Below are positions 9,359 to 17,739 of a DNA stretch of 64,000 nucleotides, piece after piece. Made by a program: the position numbers and the translations under genes. The notes under the pieces were generated by a model. That model saw nothing but the letters and a program-made list of their open reading frames with translations. It was not told the origin of the DNA and searched no databases. Numbering within the stretch: the first letter of the stretch is position 1; each line of letters starts with the position of its first letter. The stretch spans positions 1-64,000 of the forward strand of contig NZ_PJMC01000005.1 of NCBI RefSeq assembly GCF_002892795.1, in the 5' to 3' direction. Origin of the DNA: Arthrobacter sp. AFG20. GTDB lineage: Bacteria; Actinomycetota; Actinomycetes; Actinomycetales; Micrococcaceae.

Positions 9359-9430
9359 ACAGTGACCACGCACCCGCTTGGGTGGTGGTCACTGATGCCC
9401 AGGGAACGAGGCACCGGCCAGGTCCTGCCG
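9359..9430 (+). pseudogene. Remnant of a VOC gene 3' end (direct repeat copy 2)
   Basis: The first 49 bases (to 9407) are the second copy of the VOC-gene repeat. In frame it reads SDHAPAWVVVTDAQG, against SDHAPNWVVVTDAQG in the intact gene. All three bases of the Asn/Ala codon differ while the other changes are nearly silent, so this is a diverged homologue and not a recent exact duplicate. After that the sequence departs and no VOC domain precedes it. It looks like the leftover end of a gene cut by insertion or recombination. Confidence 0.7.
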
Positions 9431-9433
9431 GGG

Positions 9434-9736
9434 CTAAATTTTCAGCGCTGCAGTCAGCCGCTGGGTGTCCTGCCTGGCGCGCGTCCGGCCAAGGTAGACC
9501 GCAACTGCCAGGGCAGCAGCCGTCCCCGCCGCCATGGGAATGACCCACGATAGCCACGTCAGGCCCGGCTGGTAGCCCAGCCCCGCCCAGATGCAGATGA
9601 TCCAGGCAAGCATGCCCGCCACAGCCGCGGTGCCCGCCGGCACGAGGATGCCGTACTTGGTGTGGCGCCGGTCGTTGGCCCAGACGATGAACCCGGCAGC
9701 AGCGGTCACCAGGACCACGATCACGAGGGACAGCAC
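9434..9736 (-). CDS. Small predicted membrane protein, unknown function
   Basis: 100 residues with three hydrophobic segments: an N-terminal helix (LSLVIVVLVTAAAGFIVWA), a central one (AGTAAVAGMLAWIICIWAG) and a third (WVIPMAAGTAAALAVAVYLG), with a basic C-terminal tail. I do not recognise the family. It lies 8 bases from the next gene in the same direction (DUF3107), so it is probably the distal gene of that transcript. Its stop lies just beside the VOC remnant. Confidence 0.6.
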   Translation of the reverse strand: MLSLVIVVLVTAAAGFIVWANDRRHTKYGILVPAGTAAVAGMLAWIICIWAGLGYQPGLTWLSWVIPMAAGTAAALAVAVYLGRTRARQDTQRLTAALKI

Positions 9737-9744
9737 GGCTCGGC

Positions 9745-9969
9745 CTACAGTGCGCCGAAGCCGACCCGGCGCACTTCCTCTGCGCCGATTTCGACGTAGC
9801 CGAGGACGTTGGCAGGGATGATGATCTGGCGGCCCTTCTCGTCGTTCAGGCGCAGTTCGCTGCCCTTGGCTATGGCCTCGGCCACTACTTTGGCCACAGC
9901 GTCAGCATCCTGAGCCGATTCCAGCACAATTTCACGGCCGACGTTCTGAATGCCGATCTTTACTTCCAC
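9745..9969 (-). CDS. DUF3107 family protein
   Basis: 74-residue soluble protein beginning MEVKIGIQNVGREIVLES, with a beta-alpha pattern and the segment GRQIIIPANVLGYVEIG. This matches the small actinobacterial DUF3107 family (Rv3208A/TB9.4 in M. tuberculosis). It lies next to the TetR gene as in mycobacteria. Function unknown. Confidence 0.85.
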   Translation of the reverse strand: MEVKIGIQNVGREIVLESAQDADAVAKVVAEAIAKGSELRLNDEKGRQIIIPANVLGYVEIGAEEVRRVGFGAL

Positions 9970-10025
9970 AGCAAGGCCTCCCAGCCAGTCAAGGTTGAAA
10001 TTTCAAAGGTAGTTTCAGTTGTAGT

Positions 10026-10727
10026 CTAGGTCTCTTTGGGGAAGCGAGAGATTCCGCGCCAAGCTAAACGGTAAATCAGGTCGCTGGCCACATCGAGGTC
10101 GAGGTCCCCGTCCGTTTCGAGCCAGTAGCGCGCGCTGACCTGGGCCATGCCCGCAAGCCCACGCCCCAGCAGCTGGGCCTCCAGCAGCGGAAGCTTGGTG
10201 TCCTCGGCGATGATGCGCGCTATGGCCTCGGCGAAGGTCTTGTTGAAAGTCTCAAGGCGCGAGCTGACATCGACGTCGTTAATCAGGTCGGACTCGAACA
10301 CCAGCCGGTGCGCCTGGTCGTCGCTGTCAATGAAACGGAAATAGGCACGCATGACGGCCTGCACGCGTTCCTTGTTGTCCGTGGTGGAGTTCATTGCCCC
10401 GAGCATGAGCTCGGTCAGTGCCTCGAGGTGGCTGTCCAGCAGGGCAAGGTACAGCTCCCGCTTCGACGGGAAGTGCTGGTAGAGCACAGGCTTGCTGACG
10501 TGCGCCGTCTCGGCGATCTCGTCCATCGCGGCGCCGTGGTAGCCGTTGGCGACAAAAACCTCCTGGGCAGCGGCCAGCAGCTGGGCCCGGCGCTCGTCGC
10601 GCGGCAGCCTGGCGGAACGCTGGCCGGCGGCGCGGACCGGGCCGGCATTGGATTGCGCGGCCTGAGTTCGATCAACCGGTGCATGATGAACCACTGTTGG
10701 CCTTCTTTCCTTTGCAGTTAACTTCAC
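10026..10727 (-). CDS. TetR/AcrR-family transcriptional regulator
   Basis: 233 residues. The helix-turn-helix lies at about 46-92: RRAQLLAAAQEVFVANGYHGAAMDEIAETAHVSKP followed by LYQHFPSKRELYLALLD. A ligand-binding helical domain follows. It has a long basic N-terminal extension of about 40 residues before the DNA-binding domain. GTG start. A 14-bp palindrome begins two bases upstream of this start and lies in the shared promoter region with moeZ, suggesting autoregulation and perhaps control of moeZ. The pairing with MoeZ and DUF3107 is conserved in mycobacteria (Rv3208). Ligand unknown. Confidence 0.88.
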   Translation of the reverse strand: MKLTAKERRPTVVHHAPVDRTQAAQSNAGPVRAAGQRSARLPRDERRAQLLAAAQEVFVANGYHGAAMDEIAETAHVSKPVLYQHFPSKRELYLALLDSHLEALTELMLGAMNSTTDNKERVQAVMRAYFRFIDSDDQAHRLVFESDLINDVDVSSRLETFNKTFAEAIARIIAEDTKLPLLEAQLLGRGLAGMAQVSARYWLETDGDLDLDVASDLIYRLAWRGISRFPKET

Positions 10728-10728
10728 T

Positions 10729-10742
10729 TTACCCGGGGGTAA
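10729..10742. promoter_or_regulatory. Candidate TetR operator palindrome
   Basis: Perfect inverted repeat TTACCC-GG-GGGTAA in the 51-bp gap between the divergent tetR and moeZ genes, two bases from the tetR start. Its position would block tetR transcription and lies upstream of the moeZ -10 region. Short palindromes are common by chance, so location is the main support. Confidence 0.45.
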
Positions 10743-10778
10743 TATGACCGCGCGGTATCTTCAGGCATACATTGAAGT

Positions 10779-11978
10779 ATGGCTTCTCCGTCCACGGCAA
10801 ATACAGTCCGCACGCTCCCGGGCCCCCTCGTTGATCCCGCAGCCGGGCTCTCCACCGAAGAGGTGGAGCGGTATTCCCGGCACCTCATCATTCCGGAAAT
10901 AGGCGCACTCGGCCAACGCCGCCTGAAGAACGCGCGGGTGCTGGTCATTGGCGCGGGCGGCCTGGGCTCGCCGGCCCTGCTCTACCTTGCCGCAGCCGGC
11001 GTGGGAACCATCGGGATCATCGACGACGACGCCGTGGACCTGAGCAACCTGCAGCGGCAGATCATCCACGGGATTAAGGATGTGGGCCGGCCCAAGATCG
11101 AATCCGCCCGGGACGCCATCGCGGAGCTGAACCCGCTGGTGGATGTCCGCCTGCACGACGTGAGGCTTGATGCCTCCAACGCCCTGGAGCTTTTTGCCGG
11201 CTACGACCTCATCCTGGACGGGGCCGACAACTTCGCCACGCGCTACCTCGTGAACGACGCCGCCGCCATCCTCGGCAAGCCGTATGTGTGGGGATCGATC
11301 TTCCGCTTCGACGGGCAGGTCAGCGTGTTCTGGGAAGAGCACGGGCCCACCTACCGGGACCTCTATCCGGAGGCGCCGCCGGCCGGATCCGTGCCTTCGT
11401 GCGGAGAGGGCGGCGTGTTCGGCATGCTGTGCGCTGCGGTCGGATCGCTCATGGTGACGGAGGCCGTCAAGCTGATCACCGGCGTCGGGCGTTCCCTGCT
11501 GGGCCGGGTGGCGCTGTACGACGCCCTGGGCGGCAGCTGGCGGGAGATCAGGGTGTCCAAGGACCCCGACGCCCCGCGGATCACGGAACTCACCGACTAC
11601 GAGGCCTTCTGCGGCATTGCCCCGGCGGAGACAACCGACACGGAGCACACCGTGACGGCAACGCAGCTGGCCACCATGCTGGCCTCGCGGCAGGCCGGGC
11701 TGAAGGACTTCGACCTGGTGGACGTGCGTGAATCGGGGGAGTACGACATTGTCCGGATCGACGGTTCCGTGCTGATCCCGCAGGGGCGCATCCTCTCCGG
11801 CGAGGCCTGGGGTGAGCTGCCGCAGGACAGGGACATCGTGTTCCACTGCAAGGCCGGGACGCGCTCCGCCGCCGTGCTGGCAGCCGCCCGGAAAGCCGGC
11901 TACCAGCGCGTCAGCCATCTCGACGGCGGCATCCTCGCCTGGGTGCGCGACGTGGAGCCGCAGAAGCCGGTTTACTGA
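10779..11978 (+). CDS. moeZ: Adenylyltransferase/sulfurtransferase MoeZ (MoeB-rhodanese fusion)
   Basis: 399 residues. The N-terminal E1-like domain has ATP-binding GAGGLG (58-63), LSNLQRQ, LDGADN (147-152) and SCGEGG (Cys208). The C-terminal rhodanese domain (about 300-399) has the active-site loop HCKAGTRS with Cys357. It adenylylates and thiolates ubiquitin-like sulfur carriers: MoaD and CysO in mycobacterial MoeZ, and plausibly ThiS here because the thi operon lacks thiF. The zinc CxxC pairs of E. coli MoeB are missing, as usual for MoeZ. TACATT lies 5 bases before the ATG, so the transcript may be leaderless. Confidence 0.92.
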   Translation: MASPSTANTVRTLPGPLVDPAAGLSTEEVERYSRHLIIPEIGALGQRRLKNARVLVIGAGGLGSPALLYLAAAGVGTIGIIDDDAVDLSNLQRQIIHGIKDVGRPKIESARDAIAELNPLVDVRLHDVRLDASNALELFAGYDLILDGADNFATRYLVNDAAAILGKPYVWGSIFRFDGQVSVFWEEHGPTYRDLYPEAPPAGSVPSCGEGGVFGMLCAAVGSLMVTEAVKLITGVGRSLLGRVALYDALGGSWREIRVSKDPDAPRITELTDYEAFCGIAPAETTDTEHTVTATQLATMLASRQAGLKDFDLVDVRESGEYDIVRIDGSVLIPQGRILSGEAWGELPQDRDIVFHCKAGTRSAAVLAAARKAGYQRVSHLDGGILAWVRDVEPQKPVY

Positions 11979-11989
11979 GCCAGCCTCCC

Positions 11990-14335
11990 TCACCGCGCGA
12001 TGACCGGGATCTGCCGTGTATGCAGTACTTTGCCGGTGATCCAGTGCAGCAGGTCCACGGTGAGCTTGTAGTCACCGGCGGCAGGCGGGCGCAGGAGCAT
12101 GTCGTACCGTTCCGCCGCACCGAAGTTGACGATGCTGCTGCGCAGGGGGCCGGTGGCGGAGATGGGCCGTGCCGGTCCGGACGGGCTGGACGTGTTGCGG
12201 AAGGGCCGGCCGTCGTGGGCGATCAGCTCGGCCATGGCCACACGCTTTCCCGCGGCGTCGGTGAAATAGGCATTCACGGGGAAGTAGTTGGCATTGAGCA
12301 GGCGCAGCAGGGTGGGCTTGACCGTGCCACCGGCCATGCGGGCGCGGATGCGGGTCACGAAGATCGGGCCCTCTGCGGTGGGCAGGGGGGCCAGTTCGCC
12401 GCCGAGCAGGTAGAAGTGCTTGGGCTCGAACCTGTCCAGGCCGGCGTCGTCCCCGGAGAGCCCCGCGGCGTGGTTCATCTCATGCCAGCGGGGATCCACC
12501 GAATACGGGACCAGGATGGTCTCTGTATCGATGTCGTACTCCGGCCCATCGACGAATGCCCTGCGCGCTCCCTTGGTCACCGGGTAGTCCTTATGTACCG
12601 GCGGGTCGATGATCAGCGGCCCGAACATGCCCATCTGCACATGCAGCGTGGTGTTGACGTGGCAATGGTAGAAATACGTCCCGGACGCCCCGACGTTCGG
12701 GTTTCCGGGTATGCCCCGTTCCGGGCGCCACTGGTAGGTGTACGAGCCTGACACTTCAAAGGAGGTGTGGCCCACGCCGTCGTTCCGTGGGTCGGGCTCC
12801 ATGCCGTGCCAGTGCACGGTGTGGACCTTCTTGCTGGGATGGATGGTGCCGTGGAACAGTTGGCCCTCGGTGAGGCGCACCAGGGGAGCCGGGAAGATCC
12901 GGCCCGAGTTCTCGGTCTCAAACGTCCACATCTCGAATTCGCCGCCGTCGTCGAACTTCATCTTCCGATTGAAGAACTTGAATTCATGCGCGACGTCGGG
13001 AGTCAGGCGGAACTCCGTCGCCGGGCTTCCCTCGTGCATTTGGTGTGAACTGAAGTCCACCTGGCTGCCGAAGAGCTCATGCGCCGGTGTGGCGTTGACC
13101 GGGCCGGGGGCGGCAATGGTCCAGTGGCCCACGAGGCCGCCGGGATACATTCCGCCGCGCGCCACCTGTGACGGTTCAGCGTGGCAGTGCATGGGATAGT
13201 TCCAGTCCGTCTTGCGGGCGTTCCACACCTGGTCGATGGCCTCCGGGGGACGCCGCAGCGGAAGCACGGAGGCCTTGCGGTCCAGCGGGTGCATTTCGAC
13301 CACGTCCTCCCACTGCTGGAGCACCACATGTCCCTCGGAGTCGATGTGGCCGCCGCTGCGGGGGAATGGCTCACCGTTTCGCCGCACGGTCCAGAGGTGG
13401 TTGCCGTGGAAATGTAGCTGATGGTGGACCAGTCCGGCATTGACGAAGTGCATGAGCTGCCCGGCGCGGACCGTGCCGGGCGCCGGGGACAGGCTGAAAT
13501 TGCGGACGTCGATCTGGCGGGGGGAGCCCGACATCAGCGTGTCTTCCTCCCGGACCCGGTTAAGGGTCTCGTCGGTTGACGCGGCCAGTGACTGGAAGCC
13601 GCTGCGCCCGTTGAGGGCGAAATACCGGGGATGCGCAGGGGTCTTGTCCGGGTCCACCGTCCCCTGCCGGGAGGCGATGCCCGCCCACGCCGGATCGACG
13701 TTGTGCAGGATCCACATCCATTGGCGCTCAAATTCCGGACCGTTGGCACCGAACCGCCAGGGCGAGTCCGGATTGACCACCAGCAGGGCGCCAAACAGTC
13801 CCAGTACCCGCTGGACGGGGTCCGCCTCCGGATCGGCTGGATCAGCCCCGGGGTCGCAGTACAGATAGGCGCCTTCTGCCGGGGCCTTGAAGGTTAAGGT
13901 TTTTGTCTGGCCCGGCTTGATGACACCGGTTCCGACGTGGTCCTTCGTTGGGCCCGCATTCAGGAACTGCAGCGAGTGGTCCTGGGGCAGATTGTTAGTC
14001 GCACGGATGCTGATGCTACTGCCGGTTTCGGCGATGAGGGTCCGGTCGGGGAAGAAGCTGGCCCAGTGGGCGCGGCGCGCGAGGAACTCCCCGGGACTGA
14101 GCGGGTCCTTGGTTGCCGGTGACGGCCGCCCCAGGGGAGGCAGGGCGGCCTTGAGCGGATAGGTCCGGCTGGCCACGACGGAGCCGTTGCGCAGAAACAC
14201 CCTGGGGCTCACGAAAAGGCTGGGCTTGGGGTCCTTGACCGCAGTCCGGCGGTCCCCGAACCCGCGGTGGTAGACGAGAGTTCCGTCCACCATCGGAAGG
14301 TATCCGTCGTTGATGTGAAGGTCCAGTGGGCTCAT
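11990..14335 (-). CDS. Multicopper oxidase-type protein, large atypical form
   Basis: 781 residues with at least three cupredoxin-like regions. Copper motifs appear as pairs: HHQLHFHGNHLW (304-315) with MHCHAEPSQVARGGMY (382-397), then HTVHWHGM (505-512) with FYHCHVNTTLHVQMGM (555-570). This resembles trinuclear and type 1 copper sites, but the order and spacing differ from laccase or CueO. The first region (to about 195) has lost the HCH signature (AYLYCDPGAD). No signal peptide is present. The ATG overlaps the stop of an upstream Tat-signal gene (ATGA), so export as a complex with that partner is possible (inference). Substrate unknown; metal oxidation or copper tolerance are possibilities. 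Confidence 0.8.
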   Translation of the reverse strand: MSPLDLHINDGYLPMVDGTLVYHRGFGDRRTAVKDPKPSLFVSPRVFLRNGSVVASRTYPLKAALPPLGRPSPATKDPLSPGEFLARRAHWASFFPDRTLIAETGSSISIRATNNLPQDHSLQFLNAGPTKDHVGTGVIKPGQTKTLTFKAPAEGAYLYCDPGADPADPEADPVQRVLGLFGALLVVNPDSPWRFGANGPEFERQWMWILHNVDPAWAGIASRQGTVDPDKTPAHPRYFALNGRSGFQSLAASTDETLNRVREEDTLMSGSPRQIDVRNFSLSPAPGTVRAGQLMHFVNAGLVHHQLHFHGNHLWTVRRNGEPFPRSGGHIDSEGHVVLQQWEDVVEMHPLDRKASVLPLRRPPEAIDQVWNARKTDWNYPMHCHAEPSQVARGGMYPGGLVGHWTIAAPGPVNATPAHELFGSQVDFSSHQMHEGSPATEFRLTPDVAHEFKFFNRKMKFDDGGEFEMWTFETENSGRIFPAPLVRLTEGQLFHGTIHPSKKVHTVHWHGMEPDPRNDGVGHTSFEVSGSYTYQWRPERGIPGNPNVGASGTYFYHCHVNTTLHVQMGMFGPLIIDPPVHKDYPVTKGARRAFVDGPEYDIDTETILVPYSVDPRWHEMNHAAGLSGDDAGLDRFEPKHFYLLGGELAPLPTAEGPIFVTRIRARMAGGTVKPTLLRLLNANYFPVNAYFTDAAGKRVAMAELIAHDGRPFRNTSSPSGPARPISATGPLRSSIVNFGAAERYDMLLRPPAAGDYKLTVDLLHWITGKVLHTRQIPVIAR

Positions 14336-15018
14336 GAGGTTACCTGGGCGACTGTCAGCAGCGGGAGCGCAAGGGCCAGCGGTGCGTCGTCCTCCAGCCC
14401 CGTGTACTCGATTTCCATGGCCACCGAATCGTGCGGGGCCAGGTAACTGATCCAAACCTTTTCGGTGGCACCGGCGGCAATCGTGCCGGGGGCGCGGTCG
14501 GCGTCCTGCGGGGCTACCGTGATGCCGGAGGGCAGCAACTTGAGGCGCAGCTGTCCGGGGCTGAACAGAACAGGCTCGGGCCGGACATTGGTGAGTGCCA
14601 CTTCGAGCACGACGACGTCGCCCCACGTGAAGTTTCCGGGCTGCGGCCAGTCTGAGTCCAGGAGGGGGTCGCTGTGGTGGTCGTCCACCGCGGCACCCTG
14701 GCGGCTGGAAACGCGCTGGATTCCGGGCTGGCCTGCTGCAGCCGCCCCGCGCGTTCCGTCCGTGACCCGGGATACGGCCGAGGCGAGCGGCGTGGCGGCA
14801 GGCTGCCCCTGTGCATCAAGCCTGGCCAGGCGTCCGGCGTCGACGAGCGAAAGTGTGCCAAAGGTTGTGGAGAGTCCGGCTCCGCCGCCGGGTCTGCCGC
14901 GGGAAACGATGCCGTACGTCCCGCCTCCTACCAGCAGGAGCGCTCCTCCGCCCACGATAAGTCCGAATTGCCGGCGGCTCAGGGACGGCGCGGCAGAGGC
15001 CGGTGCATCAAGATTCAT
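14332..15018 (-). CDS. Tat-exported protein of unknown function, partner of the multicopper oxidase
   Basis: 228 residues. The N-terminus has a twin-arginine signal: LSRRQFGLIVGGGALLLVGG (Arg-Arg at 15-16), then a linker and a beta-rich domain from about residue 120 (FTWGDVVVLEVALTN, PGTIAAGATEKVWISYLAP) like small immunoglobulin-fold exported domains. No copper ligands or catalytic motif were recognised. It is the first gene of a two-gene unit; its stop overlaps the start of the multicopper oxidase, which itself has no signal. Confidence 0.72.
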   Translation of the reverse strand: MNLDAPASAAPSLSRRQFGLIVGGGALLLVGGGTYGIVSRGRPGGGAGLSTTFGTLSLVDAGRLARLDAQGQPAATPLASAVSRVTDGTRGAAAAGQPGIQRVSSRQGAAVDDHHSDPLLDSDWPQPGNFTWGDVVVLEVALTNVRPEPVLFSPGQLRLKLLPSGITVAPQDADRAPGTIAAGATEKVWISYLAPHDSVAMEIEYTGLEDDAPLALALPLLTVAQVTS

Positions 15019-15114
15019 GGTGGCTCCCCAATATGGTTTTCACGGGCAACTTCAATGCTGCGCGGGGAACCTATGGAAAGCTTGTGGGGTCCGGTTTGTC
15101 AGAACATATGCGGG

Positions 15115-16482
15115 CTAGGCGGAATTCCTGCGGGCCTCATTTTGCTGCAGGTTGGCGGCGCCCTGCAGGGGGCTGGCCGTGAGGCCACTGTGGTCCACGG
15201 GGCACTCGGCCTTGGACGCGGCGGCCGGCTGCTCCACCGTGATGCCGTACAGGGTTTCCAGGGCTGCGACGTAGTCGTCCTGCTGGCCGTTGGACGCCAG
15301 CTCGCGGGCGCGGACGGTGGGGACATGCAGCAGCTGCTTCACCATGCGGCGCAGCGCGAACTCCACCTCTTCGGCAGCGGCGGTACAGCCGTGGCGGGCC
15401 CGCACCTTTTCCATTTCCGCGTCCAGTACGTTCATGGTGTGGCGGCGAAGGGCGACGATGGCCGAGTCCACGGACCGCACTTCGCGCTCCTGCTCAAACG
15501 CCTGCGCGGCGCCGGTAACCAGGCTGCTGGCCTGGGCGAGCGATTCCGCCTGCTCCTGGGGTGCCGCGAGCCGTACGGACTCCAGCGTCAGCAGCTCCAC
15601 GCCGTCGAGCTCTCCCACGGCGGGATCAAAATCGTGGGTGAGCGCCAGGTCGATGGCGATCAGGGGCTGGGCGGACGCGGCGCGGACCTGGGCGAGCTCG
15701 GCGGCTTCCACCCTCGTGTCCGAGCCGCTGCAGCCGATCATGACGTCGGCGGCGGCGACGGCGGCGTGCAGGGTGTCGCCGTCGAGGGCGGTCCCGCCGC
15801 GGGTGGCTACGAAGGTGGCCGCGCGTCCTGACGACGAGAACACCGAGATGTCGTGGCAACCGCGTTCGCGGAGGAGGGCCATGGTGGCGCCGGCGTAGGC
15901 GCCGGTGCCGAACACCACGACCTTCTTCTTCGACCAGTCGGTCTCTTCAGACAGGTCGATGGCGAGGTCGAGTGCCACCGAGACGATGGACAGGCCGCGG
16001 GAGCCGAGTGCTGTCTGCGCGCCGACGTCCTTGGCGGTCTTGGAAGCGGCCTGGAACAGGCGGACCAGTCCGCTGCTGGCCGTGCCCTCTTGCTGGGCGG
16101 TGATCAGGGCCCGGCGCACCTGCCCGGCGATTTCACGCTCGCCTATGACTGCGGAATCGAGTCCGGAGCTCACGGCGAAGAGGTGCTTCGTAACCTCGGG
16201 ACCGGTGTTCGTGCTGAATGACCGGGATACCAAGTGCTCGCTGAGTCCGCTTGATTCGCTGATCTGGCCCACCAGGGCGGCGCGTGCAGCCTCCACGTCG
16301 TCGGCATGGTGCGCCTCGCCGTAGATTTCGTAGCGATTGCAGGTGGCAAGGACAACCGCACCCTTGACCGCAGGCGAACCGGCGAGGGCGGACGTGGCAA
16401 TGCCAGAAGAACCGTTGCTGAGCTGAGCAACGGTTTCGAGGTCGATGTCGGCGTGTGTAGCCACCAATGAGAAAAGAACCAC
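15115..16482 (-). CDS. hemA: Glutamyl-tRNA reductase
   Basis: First committed step of C5 tetrapyrrole synthesis: reduces glutamyl-tRNA to glutamate-1-semialdehyde. 455 residues. The catalytic Cys is in [14 protein letters not shown] (Cys48). Other marks are [13 protein letters not shown], the NADPH fold [21 protein letters not shown] and the C-terminal dimerisation helix region. I chose GTG giving [12 protein letters not shown], the usual actinobacterial start; the frame stays open far upstream through antisense hemE, which is not coding. A TATGAT hexamer sits 9 bases before the GTG with no ribosome site between, so the mRNA is probably leaderless or nearly so. Divergent from the main hem operon; HemL at the far end of that operon takes its product. 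Confidence 0.94.
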   Translation of the reverse strand: MVLFSLVATHADIDLETVAQLSNGSSGIATSALAGSPAVKGAVVLATCNRYEIYGEAHHADDVEAARAALVGQISESSGLSEHLVSRSFSTNTGPEVTKHLFAVSSGLDSAVIGEREIAGQVRRALITAQQEGTASSGLVRLFQAASKTAKDVGAQTALGSRGLSIVSVALDLAIDLSEETDWSKKKVVVFGTGAYAGATMALLRERGCHDISVFSSSGRAATFVATRGGTALDGDTLHAAVAAADVMIGCSGSDTRVEAAELAQVRAASAQPLIAIDLALTHDFDPAVGELDGVELLTLESVRLAAPQEQAESLAQASSLVTGAAQAFEQEREVRSVDSAIVALRRHTMNVLDAEMEKVRARHGCTAAAEEVEFALRRMVKQLLHVPTVRARELASNGQQDDYVAALETLYGITVEQPAAASKAECPVDHSGLTASPLQGAANLQQNEARRNSA

Positions 16483-16491
16483 AGCACGACA

Positions 16492-16515
16492 ATCATAGCT
16501 TTTTCGCAGGCGCGT
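16492..16515 (-). promoter_or_regulatory. Candidate hemA promoter
   Basis: On the minus strand a consensus-like -10 TATGAT lies 9 bases before the hemA GTG. TTCTAC, 16 bases further upstream, is a possible -35. Transcription would start about two bases before the initiation codon. Confidence 0.45.
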
Positions 16516-16638
16516 AGAACAACCCTTTGTCCGGATATCCGATTTCCAGGCCTGTGATTCCTGCCACCCGTTGATGGGCTGCCGCGGGTGACAGGCTGTC
16601 GTTATCTTTTGGGGGCGAATTTGGGCACAATCAAAGGC

Positions 16639-17733
16639 ATGACTTCTAGCGCTGTAACCCCCGCCGGTACCGGACTCGACGCAGGCCATCCGCTTCGCGA
16701 CGGACGTACTGCTGACTCTCCGCTTATTACGGCGTACCGCGGCGGCAAGCCGAGCCGCCGCCCGGTGTGGTTCATGCGCCAGGCGGGGCGTTCCCTGCCG
16801 GAGTACCTGAAGGTCCGCGAAGGCGTCGCCATGCTGGACTCCTGCCTCCGCCCCGAACTTGCCTCCGAGATCACCCTGCAGCCGGTGCGCCGGCACGACG
16901 TGGACGCGGGCATCTTCTTCTCCGACATTGTCATTCCCCTGAAGCTCGCCGGTGTCGGCGTCGACATCGTGCCCGGTGTGGGCCCGGTCCTGGATAAGCC
17001 CGTGCGGACCGCCGCCGACGTCGCCGCCCTGCCGCGTCTCACTGAGGAGTCGCTGGAACCCATCCGGGAAGCCGTTCGGCTGACGGTGGATCAGCTCGGC
17101 AAGACCCCGCTCATCGGCTTCGCCGGCGCGCCTTTCACGCTGGCCGCCTACATGGTGGAGGGCCGCCCCTCCCGGGACCACCTTGGCCCGCGCACCATGA
17201 TGCACGCCGACCCCGAGACGTGGACGGCGCTGGCCAACTGGGCCGCGGACGCCTCCGGGCTGTTCCTGCGAGCCCAGTTGGAGGCGGGCGCCTCCGCGGG
17301 CCAGCTGTTTGACTCCTGGGCAGGTTCCCTGGGCCTGGCCGACTACACCCGTTTCGTTGCCGCAGCCTCGTCCCGCGCCCTGGACCACGTCCGTGACCTG
17401 GGCGCGCCGCTGATCCACTTCGGCACCGGCACCTCCGAGCTTCTGGTGGCCATGCGCGACGTCGGCGTTGATGTCGTCGGCGTGGACTACCGGCTGCCCC
17501 TGGAGGAGGCCAACCGCAGGCTGGGCGGCAGCGTCCCGCTGCAGGGCAACATCGATCCTGCACTGCTGTCCGCCCCGTGGGAGGTCCTTGAGGCGCACGT
17601 CCGCGAGGTCATCGCATCGGGCGCGGCGGCCCCCGGCCACGTGCTGAACCTTGGCCACGGCGTCCCGCCGGAAACCGACCCTGACGTGCTGACGCGCGTC
17701 GTCGAACTCATCCACTCCGTCTCTCCGGAGTAA
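16639..17733 (+). CDS. hemE: Uroporphyrinogen decarboxylase
   Basis: Decarboxylates uroporphyrinogen III to coproporphyrinogen III. 364 residues with family signatures [52 protein letters not shown] and [11 protein letters not shown]. The start chosen is the ATG giving [10 protein letters not shown], behind AAAGG; the open frame upstream is not family-like. It is the first gene of a rightward haem operon. Confidence 0.95.
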   Translation: MTSSAVTPAGTGLDAGHPLRDGRTADSPLITAYRGGKPSRRPVWFMRQAGRSLPEYLKVREGVAMLDSCLRPELASEITLQPVRRHDVDAGIFFSDIVIPLKLAGVGVDIVPGVGPVLDKPVRTAADVAALPRLTEESLEPIREAVRLTVDQLGKTPLIGFAGAPFTLAAYMVEGRPSRDHLGPRTMMHADPETWTALANWAADASGLFLRAQLEAGASAGQLFDSWAGSLGLADYTRFVAAASSRALDHVRDLGAPLIHFGTGTSELLVAMRDVGVDVVGVDYRLPLEEANRRLGGSVPLQGNIDPALLSAPWEVLEAHVREVIASGAAAPGHVLNLGHGVPPETDPDVLTRVVELIHSVSPE

Positions 17734-17739
17734 AGGGCT

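Noticed and set aside
14336..14626. 97 additional N-terminal codons for the multicopper oxidase
   Set aside because: They would overlap the Tat-signal gene by about 290 bases. The ATGA overlap start gives a clean coupled start instead.
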